DNA of 42,968 nt from JACCWM01 sp040393065 (GTDB taxonomy: Bacteria > Myxococcota_A > Bradymonadia > Bradymonadales > Bradymonadaceae), in contig JBEBUW010000027.1 in assembly GCA_040393065.1 (NCBI GenBank), positions 1 to 42,968 on the forward strand, read 5' to 3'. This document shows positions 24,728 to 31,976 of the stretch, piece after piece. A model generated the notes under the pieces. It saw only the letters and a list, made by a program, of their open reading frames with translations. It had not been told where the DNA came from and did not search any database. A program made the position numbers and the translations under genes. The stretch's first letter is position 1. The number at the start of each line of letters is the position of its first letter.

Positions 24728-25021
24728 TTAGTCTTCGTCCGGACTGTTAAAATCCCAGCCCTCAAAGATTTCGTGCACGCGAATCATCAGTTCAAAAGGG
24801 CGCTCAGCAAGCTCGGATGCCTTGCCAAGCAGAGCACTGGCAGCGCTGGGACTGGCAACTTTAACATCGCACGCCTCGCCATCCACAACGACGATGACTT
24901 CGTCTTCGATGCTCAGATCTGGACCGTTTGCGGCAGACTCAAGTTCTACCCGAAGTTCATCCTGGTCGGATTCGACCAGGAAAATGCGTAGATTTTCTTC
25001 GTTTAAAATTTCTTCACGCAT
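24728..25021 (-). CDS. Small acidic hypothetical protein
   Basis: A 97-residue, strongly acidic protein without signal peptide or membrane segment. It begins MREEILNEENLRIFLVESDQ, has a beta-like middle (DEVIVVVDGEACDVKVAS), and ends EGWDFNSPDED. I do not recognise a family. It starts 6 bp after the stop of the TPR protein gene on the same strand, so the two are almost certainly cotranscribed and may form a complex. Confidence 0.7.
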   Translation of the reverse strand: MREEILNEENLRIFLVESDQDELRVELESAANGPDLSIEDEVIVVVDGEACDVKVASPSAASALLGKASELAERPFELMIRVHEIFEGWDFNSPDED

Positions 25022-25027
25022 ACAAAC

Positions 25028-26296
25028 TCACTTCGCGGCAGGCTGATTGGCGTTATTCTGAACCTGAATGACCAGGCTGCGCGGCGGGCCTTCCATGCCG
25101 GGAGCTTGCGGCAATTCAATTTGGATGCGGCCAACGCCCGGATTTTGCGCGACGATTTCGGGCAATTTATCGACGACATCGCGGATGGCTTTTTCGTAAC
25201 CGGCAGGTGCGTTGCGCGGATCTCCGAACAATTCGGTCAAAAGGCCGCGAATATCGATCGGCTTGTTGGGATTGAGCGGAATGTTTTGAGCCGGGTTGAG
25301 TGAGGGGCCGTATACGATTTTGGGAAGTCGGGCTGAGCCTTCGACATCGTTGCGAAGTTTGGCTGCTTTTTTGGGCTCTTCGAGTTGATCGTAGGCCGAG
25401 GCGCGGAGAACAAACAGGTCGGGAAGGTCGCGAATATCGTCGACCAGTTCTTCGGCTTTTTTGAGTGCTTCGAGGGCGGGATTGGGGTTCATAGCCGTCA
25501 AATGGCAGGCGGCGATCTGGAGATAGCCCCAGGGTTCTTCGGGCTGCAGATCGATTGCTTTTTTGGCGTCCTCGGCTGCGGCTTCTGTGCTGCCCAGGGT
25601 CAGCGAGAGCTGGCTGCGCAAAAGTGCGGCCGGGACAACGTATTCTGGTTCTTCGCCATGATCGACGAGTTCTTCCAGGGTTTCAATCGCATCGGCAGTG
25701 CGTTGTCCGATTGCCTGCAAACGGGCGAGTTCGAGGCGGCTTTCTTCGTCGTCCTCATCGAGGGCGAGTGCGGCTGCGAAGTCGCGCTCGGCTTCAGCGA
25801 GATTGCCGGTACGAAGGAAAATCGAGGCACGAATGGAGAGTGGTTCAGATTCTTCTGGATCGAGTTCAATCGCGCGATTTAAATCCAGCATGGCGGCGTG
25901 AAAAAAACGGCGATGTTCGTGAACCATCGCGCGGCCGATGATCGCCTGGAAAAACTCGGGGTTGGCGCGTACGGCTTCATTGAAAGACATGCGCGCCGAA
26001 TCGATCAGATCGAGATAAAACTGTGAATACGCCTGGGCAGTAAGCAAGCGTGCTCGATCTTCGGCGTCTTCCACCGTCGGCAGCGCCTCTTCAACGAGCT
26101 GAATGCACGCATCGTATTGTTCCAGCTCAAGATTCAGCTCGGCCTGTAAAACCAGCAGCGGCGACACCTTGCCATAGCCTGTCAGCGCGTTCTCTATTTG
26201 CGTTTGTGCCTGCTCATATTCTTCTTCAGCGATTGCATCTTCGATTGCATCAAGCGCTGTTTGCAGGTCGTCCTCTTTATAATCTTGCTCGGACAT
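25028..26296 (-). CDS. TPR repeat protein
   Basis: A 422-residue cytoplasmic protein, since no signal peptide is seen. Residues about 10-320 are TPR-like helical pairs, clearest in AMLDLNRAIELDPEESEPLS and AERDFAAALALDEDDEESRL. The last ~100 residues are not TPR: a Pro-rich segment (GPSLNPAQNIPLNPNKPIDI), then a terminal segment with beta character, RSLVIQVQNNANQPAAK. It is probably a scaffold for protein-protein contacts. ATG at 26296 follows AGAAGAGAC. It is followed by the small acidic protein in an apparent two-gene operon. The partner system is unknown. Confidence 0.85.
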   Translation of the reverse strand: MSEQDYKEDDLQTALDAIEDAIAEEEYEQAQTQIENALTGYGKVSPLLVLQAELNLELEQYDACIQLVEEALPTVEDAEDRARLLTAQAYSQFYLDLIDSARMSFNEAVRANPEFFQAIIGRAMVHEHRRFFHAAMLDLNRAIELDPEESEPLSIRASIFLRTGNLAEAERDFAAALALDEDDEESRLELARLQAIGQRTADAIETLEELVDHGEEPEYVVPAALLRSQLSLTLGSTEAAAEDAKKAIDLQPEEPWGYLQIAACHLTAMNPNPALEALKKAEELVDDIRDLPDLFVLRASAYDQLEEPKKAAKLRNDVEGSARLPKIVYGPSLNPAQNIPLNPNKPIDIRGLLTELFGDPRNAPAGYEKAIRDVVDKLPEIVAQNPGVGRIQIELPQAPGMEGPPRSLVIQVQNNANQPAAK

Positions 26297-26385
26297 CAAA
26301 GTCTCTTCTGGCTAATATCTGGGTTGGTAAAAAGATTGCTTTAAAAAAACATACACAGCGTCGATAAGCCCTATACCATCAGAAA

Positions 26386-27957
26386 TCAGACGGGTCGAAC
26401 GCTACGTTTTTTATCCGGCCAGTCTTTCTTTTTGGTGCTGTAAACACCCAGTCGCTGAATCAGTTCCTGGCGCAGCTCGTGTTTGGTGACGACAGCATCG
26501 ATGACCAGTTCGCTGGCCAGGCGATAAACATCGATATCTTCGCGAAATTCCTGGCGCATTTGTTCGATGAAGGCCGGGCGTTCTTCTTCCGGGAGTTCTG
26601 CGATTTTTCGCGCGTACACGGCGTTGACCGCAGCTTCAGGGCCCATGACAGCGATCATGGCCTCTGGCAGCGCGATTGTCACGTCCGGTTCAAATCCGGG
26701 GCCGCACATTGCGTAGAGTCCCGCACCGTAGGCTTTGCGGACGACAACGCAGATTTTGGGAACCGTCGCTTCACTCACAGCCGAAACCAGTTTGGCGCCG
26801 TGGCGAATGATGCCTTCGCGCTCTACTTTGGTACCGATCATGAAGCCGGGCACGTCGGACAAGAAAACAAGCGGAATATTGAATGCGTCGCAGAGCGAAA
26901 TAAAGCGAGCGCCTTTGTCGGCGGAATCTACAAACAACACGCCGCCTTTCCATTTGGGCTGATTGGCAACAATGCCGACTACCTGTCCGCCGATGCGCGC
27001 AAACCCGGTAAGAAGTTCTTGAGCAAAAAGTTTTTTGATTTCTACAAACTCGGAATCGTCCACCAGATGCGCGATGACGTGGCGCATATCAAAGGGCTTA
27101 TTCTGGTTTTCCGGGATCAATTCATCCAGCGTTTTTTTCTGCGCTTTGGGAGCAGCAAGCTCAAAGGAAGGCACCGGTTCATGACAGTTTGCAGGAAAAA
27201 ATTTGAGATAATTCCTGCAAAACTCAATGGCTTCCTCTTCGGTTTTAGCCAGGACATCACCGCAGCCCGAAACACTACAATGCATCTTCGCGCCGCCCAT
27301 TTCCTCCAACGTAACCTTCTCGCCGATGACCATTTCGGCCATACGTGGCGAGCCGAGATACATGCTGGCGTTGCCCTCGACCATGACGACGATATCGCAA
27401 AATGCCGGGATATAAGCGCCGCCGGCTGCCGAATGGCCAAAAAGCAGACAGATCTGCGGGATGAATCCGGATAGACGAACCTGGTTGTGGAAAATTTTGC
27501 CGGCGCCACGTCGGCCCGGGAACATTTCGATCTGATCGGTGATGCGCGCGCCGGCGGAATCGATCAGATAAATCAGCGGAATCCGCAGGTTTTCAGCGGT
27601 TTCCTGCATGCGAATCATTTTTTCAACTGTACGCCAGCCCCAGGAGCCTGCCTTGACGGTGGAATCATTGGCAATGATGGCAACGCGCTGGCCATTGATT
27701 TTTCCGATGCCGGTGACGACGCCATCTGCCGGCAAATCACCGGCTAACACGTTGGCCCACAGGCCGTCTTCGACTTCCAGGCCGTCGTCGAGCAAAAGTT
27801 TGATGCGCTCGCGCACAAAGAGTTTGCCGACCCTGGCAGCCTGTTCATGATATTTGGGTAGACCGCCCTGCATAACATCGGAGCGCCGCTCAACCAGTTG
27901 CTGATCGAGTGCTGAAAGTTCGGGAGTATCGATGTTGGTTTTGGGAAGTTCCGTCAT
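26386..27957 (-). CDS. Acyl-CoA carboxylase, carboxyltransferase (beta) subunit
   Basis: A 523-residue carboxyltransferase of the biotin-dependent acyl-CoA carboxylase family (propionyl-, methylcrotonyl- or geranyl-CoA). The two crotonase-like halves are visible: IYLIDSAGARI and LLFGHSAAGGAYIPAF in the first, and VFLSDVPGFMIGTKVEREG and RKAYGAGLYAMCGPGFEPD in the second. The adjacent upstream gene is a methylglutaconyl-CoA-hydratase-like enzyme, so a 3-methylcrotonyl-CoA role in leucine catabolism is favoured, but the sequence does not exclude propionyl-CoA. No biotin carboxylase/carrier subunit is in the window. ATG at 27957 follows AGGA at suitable spacing. Confidence 0.93.
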   Translation of the reverse strand: MTELPKTNIDTPELSALDQQLVERRSDVMQGGLPKYHEQAARVGKLFVRERIKLLLDDGLEVEDGLWANVLAGDLPADGVVTGIGKINGQRVAIIANDSTVKAGSWGWRTVEKMIRMQETAENLRIPLIYLIDSAGARITDQIEMFPGRRGAGKIFHNQVRLSGFIPQICLLFGHSAAGGAYIPAFCDIVVMVEGNASMYLGSPRMAEMVIGEKVTLEEMGGAKMHCSVSGCGDVLAKTEEEAIEFCRNYLKFFPANCHEPVPSFELAAPKAQKKTLDELIPENQNKPFDMRHVIAHLVDDSEFVEIKKLFAQELLTGFARIGGQVVGIVANQPKWKGGVLFVDSADKGARFISLCDAFNIPLVFLSDVPGFMIGTKVEREGIIRHGAKLVSAVSEATVPKICVVVRKAYGAGLYAMCGPGFEPDVTIALPEAMIAVMGPEAAVNAVYARKIAELPEEERPAFIEQMRQEFREDIDVYRLASELVIDAVVTKHELRQELIQRLGVYSTKKKDWPDKKRSVRPV

Positions 27958-28014
27958 GGTCAGTTCCTGCAATGAAAAATCAATAATATAGGCTGTGTCG
28001 CTGCAAATAGGGAA

Positions 28015-28827
28015 TTACTTACCTTCAAACCGCGGGGGGCGTTTTTCGCGAAACGCTGCCAGGCCTTCCAGGCGATCTTGCGTGGGCAAGGTAACGCCGT
28101 AAGCCACGGCTTCGAGAGTTAAGCCAGACTGTAAATCGACCTGCATGCCGGTATCGATCGCAATCTTTGCCTGTGCCAGCGCAATGGGCGCGGATTGTAG
28201 CATTTCATTGGCCAGAGATAGCGCACGCGGCATCAGATCTGAAGCGGGGACGGCGTAATTGGCAATGCCCAGCTCGGCGGCGCATGTGCCGCTGACGCGA
28301 GCGGCGGTAAAAATCAATTCTTTCGCGCGTGCTGTGCCGACCAGTCGTGCAAGACGTTGTGTACCGCCAGCCCCGGGAATAATGCCGAGCCGAAGCTCCG
28401 TCAAGCCAACCTGCGTTTCTTCGGCAACGATGCGTAGATCGCAAGCAAGTGCGATTTCCAGGCCGCCGCCGAAAGCATAGCCATTGATGGCGCAAATGGT
28501 TGGTTTGGGCAGGTTGGCCAGCGCATCGAAAATCACGCGGTAGCTGTCGATACGCTGGCGCACCTGGATTTCGCTCATCGTGCTGCGTTCTTTTAAATCC
28601 GCTCCGACGCAAAACGCTGGTCCCGTGCCGCCACTGAGAATGACAACACGTACGCTGTTATCGTAGGCGATTTCTTGTAACGCCTGTGCAAGTTCTGCGA
28701 GCAATGCGCCATTGAGCGCATTCATGCTGGCCGGGCGATTCAAGGTCAGCGTGCAAATTCCTGCATCGAAGGTACGCAGTAAGCAGGGAGAAACCGAACT
28801 CGTGTCTGTACTATTTTCACCGGCCAT
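28015..28827 (-). CDS. Enoyl-CoA hydratase, methylglutaconyl-CoA hydratase-like
   Basis: A 270-residue crotonase-fold enzyme. The CoA oxyanion loop region FCVGADLKERSTMS and INGYAFGGGLEIALACDLRI are clear, followed by the glutamate-bearing GLTELRLGIIPGAGGTQRL. The tail DRLEGLAAFREKRPPRFEGK strongly resembles the C-terminus of AUH-type methylglutaconyl-CoA hydratases, which act one step after methylcrotonyl-CoA carboxylase in leucine breakdown. Its position 57 bp upstream of the carboxyltransferase gene fits that pathway. Assignment to the AUH subgroup is from recalled motif similarity and was not tested by alignment. Confidence 0.88.
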   Translation of the reverse strand: MAGENSTDTSSVSPCLLRTFDAGICTLTLNRPASMNALNGALLAELAQALQEIAYDNSVRVVILSGGTGPAFCVGADLKERSTMSEIQVRQRIDSYRVIFDALANLPKPTICAINGYAFGGGLEIALACDLRIVAEETQVGLTELRLGIIPGAGGTQRLARLVGTARAKELIFTAARVSGTCAAELGIANYAVPASDLMPRALSLANEMLQSAPIALAQAKIAIDTGMQVDLQSGLTLEAVAYGVTLPTQDRLEGLAAFREKRPPRFEGK

Positions 28828-28985
28828 GCTTGTATTATCCCGTTCTTAGAAAATGATTACAGTCGTCGTCAATTCATTTAGAATGCTTTTGAAAAGCAGC
28901 CTAAAATTTCAGCTAACCCGTACTTGTGCAAGGGAAAACAGAGCTATGCAAGGTTTTGAAGAATCCCCCGAATTGTGCAGGGCAG

Positions 28986-29024
28986 AAAAAACACTGCGAC
29001 AGCCAGATAAACCGGCTGTCGCAG
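28986..29024 (-). terminator. Terminator for the outer-membrane protein transcript
   Basis: A perfect 11 bp inverted repeat (CTGCGACAGCC at 28994-29004, complement at 29014-29024). On the minus strand it is followed by a T run (the A run at 28986-28991). It lies about 140 nt downstream of the stop of the gene at 29168-29659. Confidence 0.75.
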
Positions 29025-29065
29025 CAGTAAAACTTGGCCTGGAAACAGCAGCTCAAGTTTATTTT

Positions 29066-29088
29066 GCCGCATGCCGTACGGCTGCGGC
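29066..29088. repeat. Near-perfect GC-rich palindrome
   Basis: The arms GCCGCA and TGCGGC enclose the palindrome GCCGTACGGC, with one bulged T at 29072. In the minus-strand transcript it would form a strong hairpin in the 3' untranslated region of the outer-membrane protein gene. Confidence 0.6.
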
Positions 29089-29167
29089 GGGTTTTACAGC
29101 ATTGCCAAAAGTAATGAGACAGCGTTCATCGCGCCGCAAATACTGACGGAATGCGTATTATCTCGAA

Positions 29168-29659
29168 TCAATAGAGATAGAAGCGAGCGTGTCCGGTAAA
29201 TCCGACGATATCCAGATCAACGTCAGAAACGATGTTCAGACGCGGACGCCATTCCAGAACAAGATCAATGGGAATAATGTTAAAGTTCACTTCGAAGCCG
29301 AGCACGAAGGCGGCTGCGACATTGATATCGTCGGAGTGAAGTCCGACGCCTGCTCCGACACCGGCGTTCCAGGCAAGGTTAAGAACTTCGTGCTGGAAGA
29401 AGGTCGGCATGTTGAACAGGAAATCTCCACTCAGTCCAATGCCGTGGCAGTCATAGTAGCCGTAGCAACCGATGTTGCCCTGAAGCGCAGTGAGGCCGGT
29501 ATTATATTTCAGCGACAGACCGGAGATGTTCGTGCCTGAACCCACACCGATTCCGAATTGTCCGGGGCGGTCCTGTGCGGTTGCCGGCGCCGTTGCCAGC
29601 ACCAGAAGCAAGAGCACCTGACTGAGAATGAGCATCCAATGTTTTTGTACGGTTTTCAT
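29168..29659 (-). CDS. Small exported, predicted outer-membrane protein
   Basis: A 163-residue protein with a signal peptide (MKTVQKHWMLILSQVLLLL, cleavage near ATAQD). The mature part has short alternating strands and turns rich in Gly and Asn: FGIGVGSGTNISGLSLKY, WNAGVGAGVGLHS and DIVGFTGHARFYLY. The C-terminal aromatic Tyr is typical of outer-membrane barrels. Cysteines in GCYGYYDCHG may form a disulfide. The family is not recognised; it is short enough for an eight-stranded barrel. ATG at 29659 follows GGAG. It has a long structured 3' region and a terminator, and appears monocistronic. Confidence 0.72.
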   Translation of the reverse strand: MKTVQKHWMLILSQVLLLLVLATAPATAQDRPGQFGIGVGSGTNISGLSLKYNTGLTALQGNIGCYGYYDCHGIGLSGDFLFNMPTFFQHEVLNLAWNAGVGAGVGLHSDDINVAAAFVLGFEVNFNIIPIDLVLEWRPRLNIVSDVDLDIVGFTGHARFYLY

Positions 29660-29941
29660 AAGAATTACTCCATTAAACATAAAAAAGTACTGTAAAAAAC
29701 AACCGAGGCTTTACAGGCGGGCAGCCGTATCACGGCCAAAAAATTCAGACAAGGGATTTACGATAGGTGAATTTTGAACATGTCGCCAAAAAGAGTTGAT
29801 GAAGTACAGGGGACTCGTTAGAATAGTGAGTCGGTAGGCAGACCGATGAATGATCTCTGCAATGTTCGTTTTTTGTGAGCGCTCTGGAGTGTTGGGGAAC
29901 AATCCGCGCGATCAAATTACGCAGCATGAAGGAGGATTATC

Positions 29942-30703
29942 ATGAATCTTGCTTATCTTGAGATTGATCACCAGCGTAACAATTACATCAATCTACCGGC
30001 AGCTGAGAGCAAGGAGTTCCGAGAGCGTCTGGCGTTGTCATGGTTGTATCATGAGCACGCACTGGACGGTGTGGTTCTTACGCCGACGGATTTGAGCCGT
30101 GCGCTTGAAGGATTGCCTGCGCGCAATTATTGCGATGCACAGACGCAGCATTCTTTGCGACGATTGAAAAATTGCATCGAGCATGTTGAGCGCAGTGCTG
30201 CGCGTGGTGACGAGTTATCAAACGACTGGTTGAAGGATTTGCATGCGCGGATGTGTGCTGCCGACGATGAAAACGCCGGGCGTTACCGCAAACGTGATAC
30301 TTCACCGGGCGTTTATAATCTTGCCGTCGTGCCGGCTGCCAGCATTTCGTATTATTTCCGCAAGTTTGAAGAAATCTTCAACGAAGAGCTTTCGAACCAT
30401 CACCCGATCCGCGCTGCTGCGATCGCGCACTGGGAATTCATGCGTGTTTTCCCGTTTGATGAGCGCACCGGTATGGTCGGCCGTTTGATGATGAACTTCT
30501 TGTTGCTCAAGCACGGCTATCCACCGGCAATTATTCATGCAAGCGATCGGCATCATTATTTCTCTGCTCTGACGGGCCACCGCACAGATCTGGTGCCGGT
30601 TGTAGTGGAGGCCGTTTCTGCGACAATTCAGGCAGCCCACGTTTTTTCCGAGCAAATGAATCTGGCGTCCGCCGATTGCCGGGAGCGCAAGCGCGCGCGT
30701 TGA
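29942..30703 (+). CDS. Fic-fold protein with degenerate catalytic motif
   Basis: A 253-residue protein with the Fic layout. An N-terminal region resembles the inhibitory-helix motif (HEHALDGVVLT near residue 36), a flap region follows, then AHWEFMRVFPFDERTGMVGR (about 162-181) and the family-typical LLLKHGYPPAIIHASDRHHY. Active Fic enzymes have HPFxxGNGRxxR and transfer AMP or other groups to proteins. Here the catalytic His is Phe170, and the anion-binding residues are Arg175, Thr176 and Met178 instead of Gly, Asn and Arg; Gly177, Gly180 and Arg181 remain. Classical AMPylation is therefore unlikely. It may be a pseudoenzyme or have a different chemistry. No antitoxin-like neighbour is present. 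Confidence 0.85.
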   Translation: MNLAYLEIDHQRNNYINLPAAESKEFRERLALSWLYHEHALDGVVLTPTDLSRALEGLPARNYCDAQTQHSLRRLKNCIEHVERSAARGDELSNDWLKDLHARMCAADDENAGRYRKRDTSPGVYNLAVVPAASISYYFRKFEEIFNEELSNHHPIRAAAIAHWEFMRVFPFDERTGMVGRLMMNFLLLKHGYPPAIIHASDRHHYFSALTGHRTDLVPVVVEAVSATIQAAHVFSEQMNLASADCRERKRAR

Positions 30704-31100
30704 GGAATTTCTGCGACGCCGGGGGGAATGAGCGCGGGGGGAGTAACTGTTTTAAGCAGGGCCCTGCGTCCGAATGTGTGATGGCTGACTGGTTGATGGA
30801 CGTGATTTTCAGACAGACAGAGCAGCGTGCGCGGAGCCAGGATTTACAAAAGATCCCTTATCTCGCAGTTGAATATTTTGCGGCTCCCCATTAGGCTCGC
30901 CAGGTGAGTGCCGGTGAAATCGCTCTCTTTATAAAAGATGAGCATTTTCGTGGTGCGTACAGCTTTGATCGCCACCGTCTACGACGAAACCACAGGTCCG
31001 GCATCCCGGAAATTGTCTGGGCGATCTGGTGTGTATTACGGGTAAGCCAGTTGTGAAGTCGGGCTTGCGACGATCACGCTTGATTGGAGTAACTTAAAAA
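30704..31100. other. Intergenic region, nothing definite
   Basis: 397 bp between the Fic-like gene and ribA. Only short out-of-context ORFs lacking ribosome sites occur. A TATAAAAG at about 30929 has no good -35. I looked for an FMN riboswitch before ribA and did not see its conserved blocks. The ribA ribosome site GGAG lies at about 31085. Confidence 0.4.
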
Positions 31101-31769
31101 ATGCCATCGAATCTATCGATCCCAGATAAAATTCGCCAGAAAAAAAATGACACGTCCGTTGTAGAGCTTTCTCCGTCGGATGCTTTGCAGGTTGAAGTTT
31201 ATGCGACGGCGGAACTTCCGACGCGTTATGGCCAGTTTCAGATCGTCGCATTTCTGAACAATCGCGATGGTAAGGAGCATATTGCCATTGTTCATGGAGA
31301 TGTAAATGGCGCGGAAAGTGTCTTGACCCGCATCCATAGTGAGTGTCTGACGGGAGATGTTTTAGGAAGCCTGAAATGTGATTGCGGCCCTCAGCTCGAT
31401 CAGGCTTTGAGCGAAATCGCAGAGCATCCGGCTGGCGTGGTTCTGTATATGCGTCAGGAAGGCCGTGGCATAGGACTTGCCAACAAAATCATGGCGTACA
31501 GCCTGCAGGATACCGGCCTGGATACTGTCGAAGCGAATCGTCATCTGGGTTTTGATGATGATCTGCGCCATTATGATATTTCAGCGGAAATGCTGAAACT
31601 TCTTGGCGTGCGTAGTATTGAGCTGATGACGAATAATCCCGGGAAGGTCGATGGATTGGTGGAAGCAGGAATCCAGGTTGTGAGCCGACGACCGATTAAA
31701 ATTGTTCCCAATCCGTTCAATGCGCATTACCTCGAGACAAAGCGCATCAAATCCGGGCATTTGCTGTAA
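31101..31769 (+). CDS. ribA: GTP cyclohydrolase II
   Basis: A 222-residue stand-alone enzyme catalysing the first step of riboflavin synthesis, GTP to a diaminopyrimidine with loss of formate and pyrophosphate. The zinc site is complete: HSECLTGDVLGSLKCDCG gives Cys82, Cys93 and Cys95. MRQEGRGIGLANKI near residue 117 is the GTP phosphate-binding signature, and LLGVRSIELMTNNPGKVDGL is also conserved. It is not fused to a RibB domain, and no other rib gene is adjacent. ATG at 31101 follows GGAG 12 bp upstream. Confidence 0.95.
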   Translation: MPSNLSIPDKIRQKKNDTSVVELSPSDALQVEVYATAELPTRYGQFQIVAFLNNRDGKEHIAIVHGDVNGAESVLTRIHSECLTGDVLGSLKCDCGPQLDQALSEIAEHPAGVVLYMRQEGRGIGLANKIMAYSLQDTGLDTVEANRHLGFDDDLRHYDISAEMLKLLGVRSIELMTNNPGKVDGLVEAGIQVVSRRPIKIVPNPFNAHYLETKRIKSGHLL

Positions 31770-31798
31770 AACCTGCTGAAATTCCTGCTTTTTTAGCA

Positions 31799-31822
31799 GC
31801 GGCAAGGTTTTTTGCTTGCCGC
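31799..31822. other. Hairpin after ribA
   Basis: GCGGCAAG and its complement CTTGCCGC around a T-rich 8 nt loop, about 30 nt past the ribA stop. It lacks a following T run, so a terminator role is uncertain. Confidence 0.4.
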
Positions 31823-31976
31823 CTCAAAGCGCGTGACTACCTACAGGGGGCTCGTAATTTGTAATCGGACGCAGCCATCGTGTTGAAGCTTGATGTCGGT
31901 ACATCGGGATCGGTGTGCGTTGTGTGTGCGAAAACAAATTACTCCCACAATTAACGTGAGCTTTGAGGGTAAGGTA

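Larger units (their letters stand above)
28828..29167. other. Intergenic region with structured 3' segment
   Basis: 340 bp with no gene I can support. It holds a minus-strand terminator (28986-29024) and an upstream near-palindrome (29066-29088), both described separately. Promoter sequence for the hydratase operon must lie near 28830-28900 but was not resolved. Confidence 0.5.

Noticed and set aside
26479..27474. 331-residue frame antisense to the carboxyltransferase
   Set aside because: It is rich in His, Phe and Asp with no recognisable family, and lies wholly inside a conserved gene.
28853..29146. 97-residue plus-strand frame
   Set aside because: It has no ribosome site and runs through a minus-strand terminator hairpin and a palindrome.
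29942..30703. Fic toxin of a toxin-antitoxin pair
   Set aside because: The catalytic motif is lost, and no small antitoxin gene lies on either side.
30704..31100. FMN riboswitch before ribA
   Set aside because: The conserved sequence blocks and closing helix of the RFN element were not found.
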